From NCBI GenBank assembly GCA_000434055.1, contig HF999641.1, positions 20,245 to 48,553 of the forward strand: a stretch of DNA of 28,309 nt. Direction: 5' to 3'. Under the pieces are notes generated by a model, which was not told the origin of the DNA, made no database searches, and was given only the letters and a program-made list of their open reading frames with translations. This stretch comes from Ruminococcus sp. CAG:488 (GTDB lineage: Bacteria; Bacillota; Clostridia; Oscillospirales; Acutalibacteraceae). This document shows positions 20,875-28,309 of this stretch, one piece after another; the stretch's first letter is position 1; each line of letters begins with the position of its first letter. Made by a program: the position numbers and the translations under genes.

Positions 20875-21810
20875 ATGCTTCTGTCATTCGGCAACAAAAT
20901 AAATAAAATCGGCTTTGATGAGGTAAATTCATCTCCGTTCACGGTCGCCCTTATTTCGGCTGATGAATTTAAAAAGCATTATTCTCAACTCGGTATTTCA
21001 ACGAGGGAATACGTCTGCTTTGATCTCAGCGATTCCGGCTTTCGCAGCTCGGTGACGGTCAATTCCGACAGCTTTGTTTTCTCTGTCAAAATCGTTGAAC
21101 CGAGTCTTAGCTGTACTGACGAAAGCGCGGCTTGCATTTATCTGAGAAAAAATCTTGTCCTTATTGTAACCGTGAAGGACGACGCAAAGATTCTTTATAA
21201 TGCCGTTTATGCCGCACTTGACTATGCAGAGCCGAGTGACATTTCCGTTGAGAAATTCACAGGTCAAATTCTTCACAAGCTTATTGAAAATGACGGCAGA
21301 AAGAACGAGGAAACAGAAACCGCGATAAACGAGCTTGAGGAAACCGTCATTGAAAAGGGTAAGTACAAGAACGTCAACGAGCAAATACTCGCCTACAACA
21401 AGAAACTTGTATCGCTGAGAAATTACTATGAACAGCTTGTCGGTATCGCCGAACGGCTTTATGAGAACGAGAACGGCATATTTGACGGCGAAAAAGCATA
21501 TTATTTAAAAACCGCCGCCGACAGGTCAAGACGCCTTTGTTCCGAGATAAATCTTTTTCGGGAAAACCTTGTCCGCCTCAGAGAAGCCTATCAAGCTCGG
21601 CTCGACCTGAAATTGAACAGCACAATGAAGCTTCTTACTGTCATAACGGTCATTTTTCTTCCGCTGACACTTATCACGGGCTGGTACGGAATGAACTTTG
21701 TCAATATGCCGGAGCTTTACTCTCCCTACGGCTATCCCGCCGTCATTGCCGTGAGTATTGTGATAATTTTACTTTGCATTATTATTTTCAGAAAGAAAAA
21801 ACTTCTTTAA
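20875..21810 (+). CDS. CorA-like divalent cation (Mg2+) transporter
   Basis: The 311-residue protein has a large soluble N-terminal domain with long charged helices (about 130-235). Two C-terminal TM helices (~251-270 and ~287-305) flank the pore signature YGMNF (271-275), with the short loop VNMPELYSPYG and a basic end FRKKKLL. This is the CorA family, which conducts Mg2+ or other divalent cations as a pentamer. The open frame extends upstream to a GTG at 20578, but those ~99 codons read through palindromic repeats. The Met at 20875 gives the normal family size and is preferred, although its RBS (CGGTGA) is weak. No clear promoter was found between the repeats and the gene. Confidence 0.85.
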   Translation: MLLSFGNKINKIGFDEVNSSPFTVALISADEFKKHYSQLGISTREYVCFDLSDSGFRSSVTVNSDSFVFSVKIVEPSLSCTDESAACIYLRKNLVLIVTVKDDAKILYNAVYAALDYAEPSDISVEKFTGQILHKLIENDGRKNEETETAINELEETVIEKGKYKNVNEQILAYNKKLVSLRNYYEQLVGIAERLYENENGIFDGEKAYYLKTAADRSRRLCSEINLFRENLVRLREAYQARLDLKLNSTMKLLTVITVIFLPLTLITGWYGMNFVNMPELYSPYGYPAVIAVSIVIILLCIIIFRKKKLL

Positions 21811-21814
21811 ACTG

Positions 21815-21843
21815 TTGACAATATAAAAAAGCGGTGGTATAAT
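21815..21843 (+). promoter_or_regulatory. Perfect sigma-A promoter of the asnS-asnA T-box transcript
   Basis: TTGACA (21815-21820), a 17-nt spacer and TATAAT (21838-21843), starting only 5 nt after the corA stop. Expected start is near 21850. Confidence 0.85.
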
Positions 21844-21849
21844 TCGTTC

Positions 21850-22111
21850 ATATCGAAATGCAAAGATGAAGAGAAGTAACGTGAGAGATCGTTCTCAGTG
21901 AGCGGCAGAGAGTGTGAACGCCGTAAAAGAGCTTGCGTGAATAACACTTCGGAGCTTCAAGCTGAACGGGCAACTCAGTAGGTGCGACGTGGACACAGCG
22001 TTAATGTGCATGGCTTATTCGAGCCGTAAAGGGACTCAGTAATGAGTAATTTAGGTGGTACCGCGGATACAAGGCTATTCGTCCTATACTAAGGGACGAA
22101 TGGCCTTTTTT
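21850..22111 (+). promoter_or_regulatory. T-box leader, asparagine specific (specifier AAC)
   Basis: The conserved T-box sequence TTTAGGTGGTACCGCGG is near 22050-22066. The Stem I specifier loop is framed by GAAG/CTTC and ACGT/GCGT pairs. It has AGAAGTA on the 5' side (containing AGTA) and GAATAACA on the 3' side, which puts the specifier codon AAC (Asn) at 21943-21945, followed by A as usual. The leader should sense uncharged tRNA-Asn and allow read-through into asnS-asnA. Confidence 0.92.
22071..22111 (+). terminator. T-box terminator
   Basis: AAGGC-T-ATTCGTCC pairs with GGGACGAAT-G-GCCTT, then TTTTTT. It overlaps the region able to form the antiterminator with the T-box sequence. Confidence 0.9.
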
Positions 22112-22153
22112 GTTCGTCAATTACGATTTTTCCAAAAAGGAGAATGATTTATT

Positions 22154-23527
22154 ATGAAACACACCGACATCAAAGAAATCCTGAAAGACGCATCGTATAT
22201 CGGCACTCAGGTCACCGTTTGCGGCTGGGTCAGAACCTCAAGAGATTCCAAGAACATGGCTTTTATCGAGCTTAACGACGGCACATCTCTCAGCCATCTT
22301 CAAATTGTTATTGACAAATCAAAGCTTTCCGACATTTCATCATTCATGCCCGGCGGAACGGCTCTCAAGGTAATCGGCACAGTCGTTAAGGGCGCAGTCA
22401 ACAATGCCGTTGAGGTCAATGCGGACGAGATTACTCTCCTCGGAGAATGTCCGAGTGACTATCCGCTCCAGAAAAAGCGCTGTTCGCTCGAATTTCTCAG
22501 AACTATTCCCCATCTTCGTGTAAGAACCAACACGTTCAACGCCGTTCTCAGGGTTCGTTCGGTTGCCGCTGCGGCTATCCACAGCTTTTTTCAGCAGAAC
22601 AACTATGTTTATATCCACACTCCCCTGCTCACCGCTTCCGACTGCGAGGGCGCAGGCGAGGTATTCAAGGTAACTACTATCGGTTATTCCGACAAGTACA
22701 AAAGCGAGGAAGAATACTATGCCGACGATTTCTTCGGCAGAAAGGCGGGTCTTTCCGTTTCCGGCCAGCTTGAGGGCGAGGTTGCCGCAATGGCAATGGG
22801 CAAGATTTACACATTCGGTCCCTCCTTCCGTGCCGAAAAGAGCAACACTCAGCGTCACGTTGCCGAGTTCTGGCACGTTGAGCCTGAAATCGCCTTCGCC
22901 GAGCTTGACGACGTTATCGAGGTTGCCGAAGCAATGATTAAATTTGTTCTCAAGGACGTTCTTGAAAAGTGCACAGACGAGCTTGCGTTCTTTGAAAAGT
23001 TCTTTGAAAAAGGACTTCGTGAGAAGCTTCAGAAAATCGTTGACGGCGATTTTGAGAGAATAACCTACACAAAGGCAATTGAGCTTCTCAAGGATGCAGA
23101 CGTCGAGTTCCAGTACCCGATCGAGTGGGGCTGCGACCTTGCAACGGAACACGAAAGATACATCACCGAGCAGGTTTACAACAAGCCCGTATTCGTTACG
23201 GACTACCCGAAGGAGATCAAGTCCTTCTATATGAAGCAGAACCCTGACGGAAAAACAGTTGCCGCAACAGACCTTCTTGTTCCCGGTGTCGGCGAGATCA
23301 TCGGCGGCAGTCAGCGTGAGGAAAACCTCGACAAGCTCCTTGCCGCAATGGAGGAGAGAGGCATGACTCAGGACGAGTACAAGGATTACCTTGACCTTAG
23401 AAAATTCGGCTCGGTTCCTCACGGCGGATTCGGCCTCGGATTTGACAGAATCGTTATGTACATGACCGGCATGGCAAATATCCGTGACGTTCAGCTCTAC
23501 CCGAGAACAGTCGGAAACATCAGATAA
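22154..23527 (+). CDS. asnS: Asparaginyl-tRNA synthetase
   Basis: The 457-residue class II synthetase has an N-terminal OB-fold anticodon-binding domain (GTQVTVCGWVRTSRDSKNMAF). The catalytic core has motif 2 FRAEKSNTQRHVAEFWHVEPE (~225-245) and motif 3 GFGLGFDRIVMYMTG (~425-439). The length and the TAPLLTASDCEGAGEVF-like region after the OB domain match AsnRS rather than AspRS. It charges tRNA-Asn. An AAGGAG motif lies about 11 nt before the ATG. The AAC T-box upstream confirms amino-acid identity. The asnA start is 18 nt downstream, so the two form an operon. Confidence 0.96.
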   Translation: MKHTDIKEILKDASYIGTQVTVCGWVRTSRDSKNMAFIELNDGTSLSHLQIVIDKSKLSDISSFMPGGTALKVIGTVVKGAVNNAVEVNADEITLLGECPSDYPLQKKRCSLEFLRTIPHLRVRTNTFNAVLRVRSVAAAAIHSFFQQNNYVYIHTPLLTASDCEGAGEVFKVTTIGYSDKYKSEEEYYADDFFGRKAGLSVSGQLEGEVAAMAMGKIYTFGPSFRAEKSNTQRHVAEFWHVEPEIAFAELDDVIEVAEAMIKFVLKDVLEKCTDELAFFEKFFEKGLREKLQKIVDGDFERITYTKAIELLKDADVEFQYPIEWGCDLATEHERYITEQVYNKPVFVTDYPKEIKSFYMKQNPDGKTVAATDLLVPGVGEIIGGSQREENLDKLLAAMEERGMTQDEYKDYLDLRKFGSVPHGGFGLGFDRIVMYMTGMANIRDVQLYPRTVGNIR

Positions 23528-23545
23528 ATCAGGAAGGAAGATATT

Positions 23546-24553
23546 ATGAGAGGCTTACAGATAGTGGACGGATACACCTCCGCCCTCACACTCAGAGAAA
23601 CTCAGAAGGCAATTAAGCTTGTTAAGGATACCTTTGCAAATGAGCTTGCCGCTGCGCTCAACCTTGAGCGTGTCAGTGCACCGTTCATTGTTAAGAAAGG
23701 CAGCGGTATCAACGACGACCTCAACGGTGTTGAGAGAAAGGTCGAATTCGATATTAAAGAAATCGAAGGCACTGCGGAAATCGTCCAGTCGCTTGCGAAG
23801 TGGAAGAGAACCGCTCTCAAGGCATACGGCTACGGCGTTGACGAGGGTCTTTACACCAACATGAACGCAATCCGCCGCGACGACGACTGCGACAATGTTC
23901 ATTCGATTTTCGTTGACCAGTGGGACTGGGAACGTGTTATCTCAAAGGAAGAGAGAAACGTTGAATTTCTCAAAGATATCGTAAAGAAAATCGTCGGCGC
24001 AATCGACAACACTCAGAAGATCGCTCACAAGGCTTTCCCGCAGCTCAAGAAGGAGCTTGCAACGGATGTTTTCTTCATCACAACTCAGGAGCTTGAGGAT
24101 ATGTACCCCGACAAGACTCCGAAGGAGCGCGAGGACATCATCACAAAGGAAAAGGGCGTCGTTTTCATAATGCAGATAGGTGACCTGCTCAAAAGCGGCA
24201 TCAAGCACGACGGCAGAGCGCCCGACTACGACGACTGGAAGCTCAACGGCGACCTGCTTTTCTGGAACGAAACGCTCCGGCACGCATTCGAGGTTTCCTC
24301 AATGGGTATTCGTGTTGATTCCGAGAGTCTCGCTTATCAGCTCAAGGCGGCGGACGCCGAGGACAGAATGAAGTATGACTACCACAAGGGCATTGCCGAC
24401 GGCACGCTTCCGCTGACAATCGGCGGCGGCATCGGTCAGTCAAGGCTGAGCATGCTCATACTTGAAAAAGCTCACATCGGTGAGGTTCAGGTATCCCTCT
24501 GGCCCGAAAAAATGATTGCAGACTGCAAAAACAGCGGCATCAACCTGCTTTAA
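23546..24553 (+). CDS. asnA: Aspartate--ammonia ligase (asparagine synthetase A)
   Basis: The 335-residue protein matches AsnA in length and in the segments GLQIVDGYTSALTLRETQKAIKL's start, VSAPFIVKKGSGINDDLNG, FVDQWDWE and the C-terminal IGGGIGQSRLSMLIL. AsnA is related to class II tRNA synthetases and makes asparagine from aspartate, ammonia and ATP. RBS AGGAAGG precedes the ATG. It is cotranscribed with asnS under the asparagine T-box, a logical pairing of amino-acid supply and charging. A strong terminator follows. Confidence 0.96.
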   Translation: MRGLQIVDGYTSALTLRETQKAIKLVKDTFANELAAALNLERVSAPFIVKKGSGINDDLNGVERKVEFDIKEIEGTAEIVQSLAKWKRTALKAYGYGVDEGLYTNMNAIRRDDDCDNVHSIFVDQWDWERVISKEERNVEFLKDIVKKIVGAIDNTQKIAHKAFPQLKKELATDVFFITTQELEDMYPDKTPKEREDIITKEKGVVFIMQIGDLLKSGIKHDGRAPDYDDWKLNGDLLFWNETLRHAFEVSSMGIRVDSESLAYQLKAADAEDRMKYDYHKGIADGTLPLTIGGGIGQSRLSMLILEKAHIGEVQVSLWPEKMIADCKNSGINLL

Positions 24554-24554
24554 T

Positions 24555-24594
24555 AAAAAATCATCATTCTCCCTGTTCGGGAGGATGATTTTTT
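24555..24594 (+). terminator. Terminator after asnA
   Basis: AAAAAATCATCATTCTCCC and GGGAGGATGATTTTTT form a long stem around TGTTC, ending in a T-run. Confidence 0.9.
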
Positions 24595-24607
24595 ATATTC
24601 ATACACA

Positions 24608-24647
24608 GAAAAACCGGGCTGTGACTCAAAAGCCGTCACAGTCCGGT
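24608..24647 (-). terminator. Terminator of the atp operon
   Basis: On the minus strand ACCGGACTGTGAC pairs with GTCACAGCCCGGT, with one mismatch, and is followed by TTTTTC, 13 nt after the atpC stop. Confidence 0.85.
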
Positions 24648-24660
24648 AGTTATATTTCTA

Positions 24661-24921
24661 TTATTTCCATTGGAAGCTGCCGGAAAGGAGGGTTGCGCCT
24701 TTTTCCGAGACGGTGAGCAAGCCGCCGTCGACTGCTCCGATTTTTTCCGTTCCGTCGGGAAGGACTATCTTACAGTCACATGGCTGCAATGCAGTGATAA
24801 ACGGAATATGACCTGCCATTATCGCCAAGTCGCCTTCAATTCCTCTCACGGTTAGCATCTGTGCCTCGTCGGAAAACTTGTTTCCGTCCGGCGAAGCTAT
24901 CGTCAGTTTGAAAGTATTCAT
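24661..24921 (-). CDS. atpC: F1 ATP synthase subunit epsilon, short form lacking the C-terminal helical domain
   Basis: The 86-residue protein contains the N-terminal beta-sandwich of the family (FKLTIASPDGNKFSDEAQML, then GIEGDLAIMAGHIPFITAL and VDGGLLTVSEKGATLLSG). It ends just after it at FQWK. Usual epsilon subunits are 130-140 residues, with a C-terminal two-helix domain that can inhibit ATP hydrolysis; that domain is absent. The start overlaps the atpD stop by 4 bp (ATGA), and a terminator follows the stop, so the short form is probably real rather than a sequencing break. It links gamma to the c-ring in the rotor. Confidence 0.92.
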   Translation of the reverse strand: MNTFKLTIASPDGNKFSDEAQMLTVRGIEGDLAIMAGHIPFITALQPCDCKIVLPDGTEKIGAVDGGLLTVSEKGATLLSGSFQWK

Positions 24922-26318
24922 TGTGATAACCTCTTTGCCTTTTCAACAGCATCGTCAATCGTTCCGACAAAGAGGAATGCCGATTCGGGAAGATCGTCGT
25001 GCTTGCCTTCAAGAATCTCCTTGAAGCCTCTAATCGTTTCCGAACGGGGAACATAAATTCCCGGGAAGCCATTGAACTTTTCGGAAACATGGAACGGCTG
25101 AGAAAGGAATCTCTGAACCTTTCTCGCACGGCTTACAAGCAGCTTATCATCATCCGAAAGCTCGTCCATGCCCATAATGGCTATGATATCCATAAGCTCG
25201 TTATAGCGCTGAAGAACACGCTGAACCTCTCTTACGACTGCGTAGTGCTCCTCGCCGAGAGTCTCGGGATTGAGGATTCGGCTTGTTGATTCAAGCGGAT
25301 CAACTGCAGGATAAATACCCTGTGAAGAAATACTTCTTGAAAGAACCGTTGTTGCGTCAAGGTGGGCAAAGGTTGTTGCCGGAGCAGGGTCTGTCAGGTC
25401 GTCGGCCGGAACATAAACCGCCTGAACCGATGTAATCGAGCCCTTCTTCGTTGAGGTGATACGCTCCTGCAATGCGCCCATTTCCGTTGCCAAGGTCGGC
25501 TGATATCCGACGGCGGAGGGCATACGTCCGAGCAGAGCGGAAACCTCGCTGCCTGCCTGTGTAAATCTGAATATATTGTCAATGAAAAGAAGAACGTCCT
25601 GCTTCTCCTCGTCACGGAAATATTCCGCCATGGTAAGTCCCGAAAGTCCAACTCTCATTCTCGCTCCCGGCGGCTCGTTCATCTGGCCGTAAACAAGTGC
25701 GGTCTTATTGAGAACGCCCGACTCCTTCATTTCATTGTAAAGGTCGTTACCCTCACGGGTTCTCTCACCGACGCCCGTAAAAACGGAAATACCGCCGTGC
25801 TGCTTTGCAATATTATTGATAAGCTCCATGATGAGAACCGTCTTTCCGACGCCTGCGCCGCCGAAAAGTCCGATTTTTCCGCCCTTGGCATACGGGCAGA
25901 TGAGGTCAATAACCTTGATTCCGGTCTCGAGAATCTCGGTCGAGGTTGAAAGCTCGTCAAAGCTCGGAGCGGGACGGTGAATGTTCCATCTCTCCTCAGT
26001 TTTCGGGGTAGGTTCGTTGTCAACTGCCTCACCGAGAACGTTAAAAATTCGTCCGAGCGTCTCTTTGCCGACAGGCACACTTATTGCATGACCTGTATCG
26101 GTAACGGGCGCACCTCTTGTTAAGCCGTCTGTTGACGCCATAGCAATACAGCGAACGGTATTGTCTCCTATATGCTGGGCAACCTCAACCGTCAGCGTTT
26201 TTTCGCCGATAGGAACTGTCAGCGCATTGTTTATCTCGGGCAAATTGCCCTCATCAAAGCGCACGTCAACAACAGGACCCATAACCTGAGCTACGCTTCC
26301 TATATTTGAATTTTCCAA
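24918..26318 (-). CDS. atpD: F1 ATP synthase subunit beta
   Basis: The 466-residue protein is the catalytic subunit. The P-loop is GGAGVGKT (153-160), the catalytic Glu is in GVGERTREGND (~185) and the ALLGRMPSAVGYQPTL and GIYPAVDPLESTSR segments are present. The start is called at TTG 26318. The longer open frame begins at GTG 26327, but that codon overlaps the AAGGAG ribosome binding site, whereas the TTG is 8 nt after it and the protein homology starts there (ENSNIGSVAQVMGPVVDV). It lies between atpG and atpC in normal order and makes ATP at the membrane complex. Confidence 0.95.
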   Translation of the reverse strand: MENSNIGSVAQVMGPVVDVRFDEGNLPEINNALTVPIGEKTLTVEVAQHIGDNTVRCIAMASTDGLTRGAPVTDTGHAISVPVGKETLGRIFNVLGEAVDNEPTPKTEERWNIHRPAPSFDELSTSTEILETGIKVIDLICPYAKGGKIGLFGGAGVGKTVLIMELINNIAKQHGGISVFTGVGERTREGNDLYNEMKESGVLNKTALVYGQMNEPPGARMRVGLSGLTMAEYFRDEEKQDVLLFIDNIFRFTQAGSEVSALLGRMPSAVGYQPTLATEMGALQERITSTKKGSITSVQAVYVPADDLTDPAPATTFAHLDATTVLSRSISSQGIYPAVDPLESTSRILNPETLGEEHYAVVREVQRVLQRYNELMDIIAIMGMDELSDDDKLLVSRARKVQRFLSQPFHVSEKFNGFPGIYVPRSETIRGFKEILEGKHDDLPESAFLFVGTIDDAVEKAKRLSQ

Positions 26319-26339
26319 AAATATCACTCCTTAAAAGGA

Positions 26340-27143
26340 TTATGCTCCGCTGCCTGCGATGATCTCCGTAATCTCCTGAGTGATAGCACCCTGCCTTGCG
26401 CGGTTATACTGCAACCTGAGATCGTCAATCATCTGCTGTGCGTTCTTGCCTGCGGAATCCATCGCCGCTCTTCTCGCCACAACCTCGCAGGTGTAGCTCT
26501 CGCGCACGGCGCCGAAGATAATTCCCGTAACATACTCGGGAACAGCCGTATCAAGAATGTATTCCTCGTTCGGTTCAAAGACCGTGTCGACACCGGACTG
26601 AGATTCTTCCTTTTCAAGCGGAAGCACCCATTGAACGGTCGCCTCCTGCGTCATCATCGAAACATAATGTGTGCTTATTATACCAAGCTTTCCGAATTCG
26701 CCGTTTTTGAACTCGGTGCAGAGCTTTTTTGCAAGGTTATAAGCATCAGCCGACGGATATTTTTCCGAGGAATTGACCTCTGCGCTATACCTTTCGCAAG
26801 CTCGCTTTCCTATAGGGATAAACTCGGCATCCGGATACTTTGCCGCTTCGCGGAATACATTGGCGTTATAGCCGCCTGCAAGTCCCCTGTCGCCCGCAAT
26901 TACGATAAGCTTCACCTTATCGCTTGCGTTGCCTGCGATGAACGGACTTTTTTTGCACTCTGCGCAAGCGGAAAGCTGACTGACTATTACTCCGAGAGCC
27001 GTGGAATAGTCTCGGCTTTTGAGCATTGCCGCCGTCGCTCCTCTTATTTTTGAGGAAGCGACAAGTCCCATCGCCTTGGTTAAATGCAGTGTGGAATCAA
27101 CGCTTTTGATACGAATTCTGAGAGATTTTATATCAGCTCCCAT
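26340..27143 (-). CDS. atpG: F1 ATP synthase subunit gamma
   Basis: The 267-residue protein has the two conserved ends that form the rotor coiled coil: N-terminal IKSLRIRIKSVDSTLHLTKA and C-terminal MIDDLRLQYNRARQGAITQE followed by ITEIIAGSGA. A Rossmann-like middle contains VIAGDRGLAGGYNANVF. It is slightly shorter than the usual 280-290. RBS GAGGTGA lies over the atpA stop, 5 nt upstream of the start region, implying translational coupling. It is the central shaft connecting the c-ring with the alpha/beta hexamer. Confidence 0.95.
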   Translation of the reverse strand: MGADIKSLRIRIKSVDSTLHLTKAMGLVASSKIRGATAAMLKSRDYSTALGVIVSQLSACAECKKSPFIAGNASDKVKLIVIAGDRGLAGGYNANVFREAAKYPDAEFIPIGKRACERYSAEVNSSEKYPSADAYNLAKKLCTEFKNGEFGKLGIISTHYVSMMTQEATVQWVLPLEKEESQSGVDTVFEPNEEYILDTAVPEYVTGIIFGAVRESYTCEVVARRAAMDSAGKNAQQMIDDLRLQYNRARQGAITQEITEIIAGSGA

Positions 27144-27148
27144 TCATA

Positions 27149-28309
27149 TCACCTCTGCATTTCCTTGAGCACAGTTTCGATTTCGTCTATGTCACACTGC
27201 TCAAAGGAGCCTGCTTCAAGGCGGTTGAGAAGCTCCTGCCTCTCCGCCTCAAGCTTTGAATAAAGCTCCTCCTCGTAAGTCTTGACCTTACTGACCTCAA
27301 CGCTGTCAAGGAAGCCGTGAATAACGGCATAAATAATAACTATTTGACAGCCCGCTCTGAGCGGATGATTTCTGTCCTGCTTGAGAACCTCAACAATTCT
27401 TTCGCCGAGGGCAAGTCTTTTCTTTGTATCCGCATCAAGGTCACTGCCGAACTGAGCAAACGATTTAAGCTCAAGATACTGAGAATAGAGAAGCTTCAAT
27501 TCACCCGAAACCTTTTTCATGCCCTTGAGCTGAGCCGAACCGCCGACTCGGCTGACCGAAATACCGGGGTTGATAGCCGGCATAATACCCGAATGGAAAA
27601 GCTCGGTTTCAAGGAATATCTGACCGTCCGTGATTGAAATAACGTTGGTCGGAATATAAGCGGAAACGTCGCCTGCCTGCGTTTCTATAAGCGGCAATGC
27701 GGTGATCGAGCCTCCGCCGTATTCATCGGCAACGCACGCCGAACGTTCAAGAAGCCTTGAATGGAGATAGAAAACGTCTCCCGGGTAAGCCTCACGTCCC
27801 GGCGGACGTCGAATAAGCAGGGAAAGTGCACGGTAAGCTACCGCATGCTTGCTCAAATCGTCATATACAATGAGGACATCTCTGCCCTTTTCTCTGAAAT
27901 ACTCAGCCATAGCGCAGCCTGAATACGGCGCAATGTACTGCACGGGCGCACTCTCGGAAGCCGAGGCGGAAACTATAATCGTATATTCCATTGCTCCCGC
28001 TCTTTGAAGATTCTGAGCGAGCTGAACAACTGAAGTGTTCTTCTGACCGATAGCAACATAGATACAGATAACGTCCTTGCCCTTTTGGTTGATTATCGTG
28101 TCAACGGCGATTTCGGATTTACCTGTCTGACGGTCGCCGATGATAAGCTCACGCTGACCTCTGCCGATGGGGATCATGCTGTCAATTGCCTTGATACCCG
28201 TCTGAAGCGGAACACAAACGCTCTTGCGCTGAATAATTCCGGGGGCTTCGGACTCGATCGGGTGAGTTGCCTTGCAATTAACGGGTCCCTTGCCGTCGAT
28301 CGGCTCGCC
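27149..28309 (-). CDS. atpA: F1 ATP synthase subunit alpha, partial (N-terminus outside window)
   Basis: 386 residues are visible, running to the window edge; about 115-120 N-terminal residues are missing. The frame stays open upstream of the Met at 28177 with clear family sequence (GEPIDGKGPV, then GIIQRKSVCVPLQTGIKAID), so that Met is internal. The P-loop is GDRQTGKS, followed by the typical YVAIGQKNTSVVQLAQ and the DDLSKHAVAYR Walker B region. The conserved VGGSAQLKGMKKV segment is present. Alpha subunits form the non-catalytic positions of the F1 hexamer. The atpH/F/E/B genes presumably lie beyond the window. Confidence 0.95.
   Translation of the reverse strand, partial: GEPIDGKGPVNCKATHPIESEAPGIIQRKSVCVPLQTGIKAIDSMIPIGRGQRELIIGDRQTGKSEIAVDTIINQKGKDVICIYVAIGQKNTSVVQLAQNLQRAGAMEYTIIVSASASESAPVQYIAPYSGCAMAEYFREKGRDVLIVYDDLSKHAVAYRALSLLIRRPPGREAYPGDVFYLHSRLLERSACVADEYGGGSITALPLIETQAGDVSAYIPTNVISITDGQIFLETELFHSGIMPAINPGISVSRVGGSAQLKGMKKVSGELKLLYSQYLELKSFAQFGSDLDADTKKRLALGERIVEVLKQDRNHPLRAGCQIVIIYAVIHGFLDSVEVSKVKTYEEELYSKLEAERQELLNRLEAGSFEQCDIDEIETVLKEMQR

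Noticed and set aside
22340..23422. 360-codon open frame antisense to asnS
   Set aside because: It lies entirely opposite a well-supported gene, is rich in Leu/Val as expected from the complement of biased codons, and has no family features.

Overview
The window looks like a chromosomal segment of a low-to-mid GC Gram-positive anaerobe of the Clostridia, probably an Oscillospiraceae/Ruminococcus-like gut bacterium. This rests on a dockerin/FIVAR surface protein, a T-box leader, a guanine riboswitch, a lipoprotein-dependent nucleoside ABC importer, a BceRS-type two-component system, consensus TTGACA/TATAAT promoters with G-rich ribosome binding sites, and intergenic palindromic repeats of a type I associate with such genomes. 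The taxonomic call is inference. No phage, CRISPR array, transposase or defence island was seen.

Layout. 1-2553 (+): the 3' end of a secreted FIVAR-dockerin protein abuts the C-terminal part of a GH38 alpha-mannosidase without its catalytic domain. 2633-5010 (-): ftsH and an overlapping DUF308/HdeD-like membrane protein gene. 5011-6121: 1.1 kb without a credible protein gene but rich in hairpins, with a 113-bp repeat in two copies and a perfect minus-strand promoter that may drive a small RNA. 6122-9377 (+): an oligosaccharide flippase, then a BceRS-like regulator/kinase pair whose kinase is split by a frameshift. 9378-9757: an exact 102-bp repeat flanking a related hairpin. 9758-16047 (-): guanine riboswitch, xpt, BMP lipoprotein, nucleoside ABC ATPase and two permeases, interrupted by a block of palindromic repeats. 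16364-21810 (+): an orphan MacB/LolD-type ATPase, glmS, a metallophosphoesterase and a corA-like transporter. 21815-24553 (+): an asparagine T-box leader controlling asnS and asnA. 24613-28309 (-): the F1 genes atpA (partial), atpG, atpD and atpC, with an unusually short epsilon subunit.

Functional links. The guanine riboswitch in front of xpt, with the BMP lipoprotein gene 49 nt downstream and the ABC subunits on the same strand, joins purine base salvage to nucleoside uptake. The T-box with specifier AAC joins asparagine synthesis to asparaginyl-tRNA charging. The F1 genes are in canonical order and convergent with asnA, with one terminator hairpin per direction. Most other genes are single transcription units separated by hairpins.

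The less ordinary material is in the intergenic DNA: three families of palindromic or hairpin repeats, one candidate small RNA, an SD-masking hairpin before glmS, and several broken or shortened genes. No wholly new multi-gene system could be supported. The best candidates for something undescribed are the 113-bp tRNA-tail-like repeat/small RNA at 5.5-5.9 kb and the covarying hairpin family at 9.4-9.7 kb.
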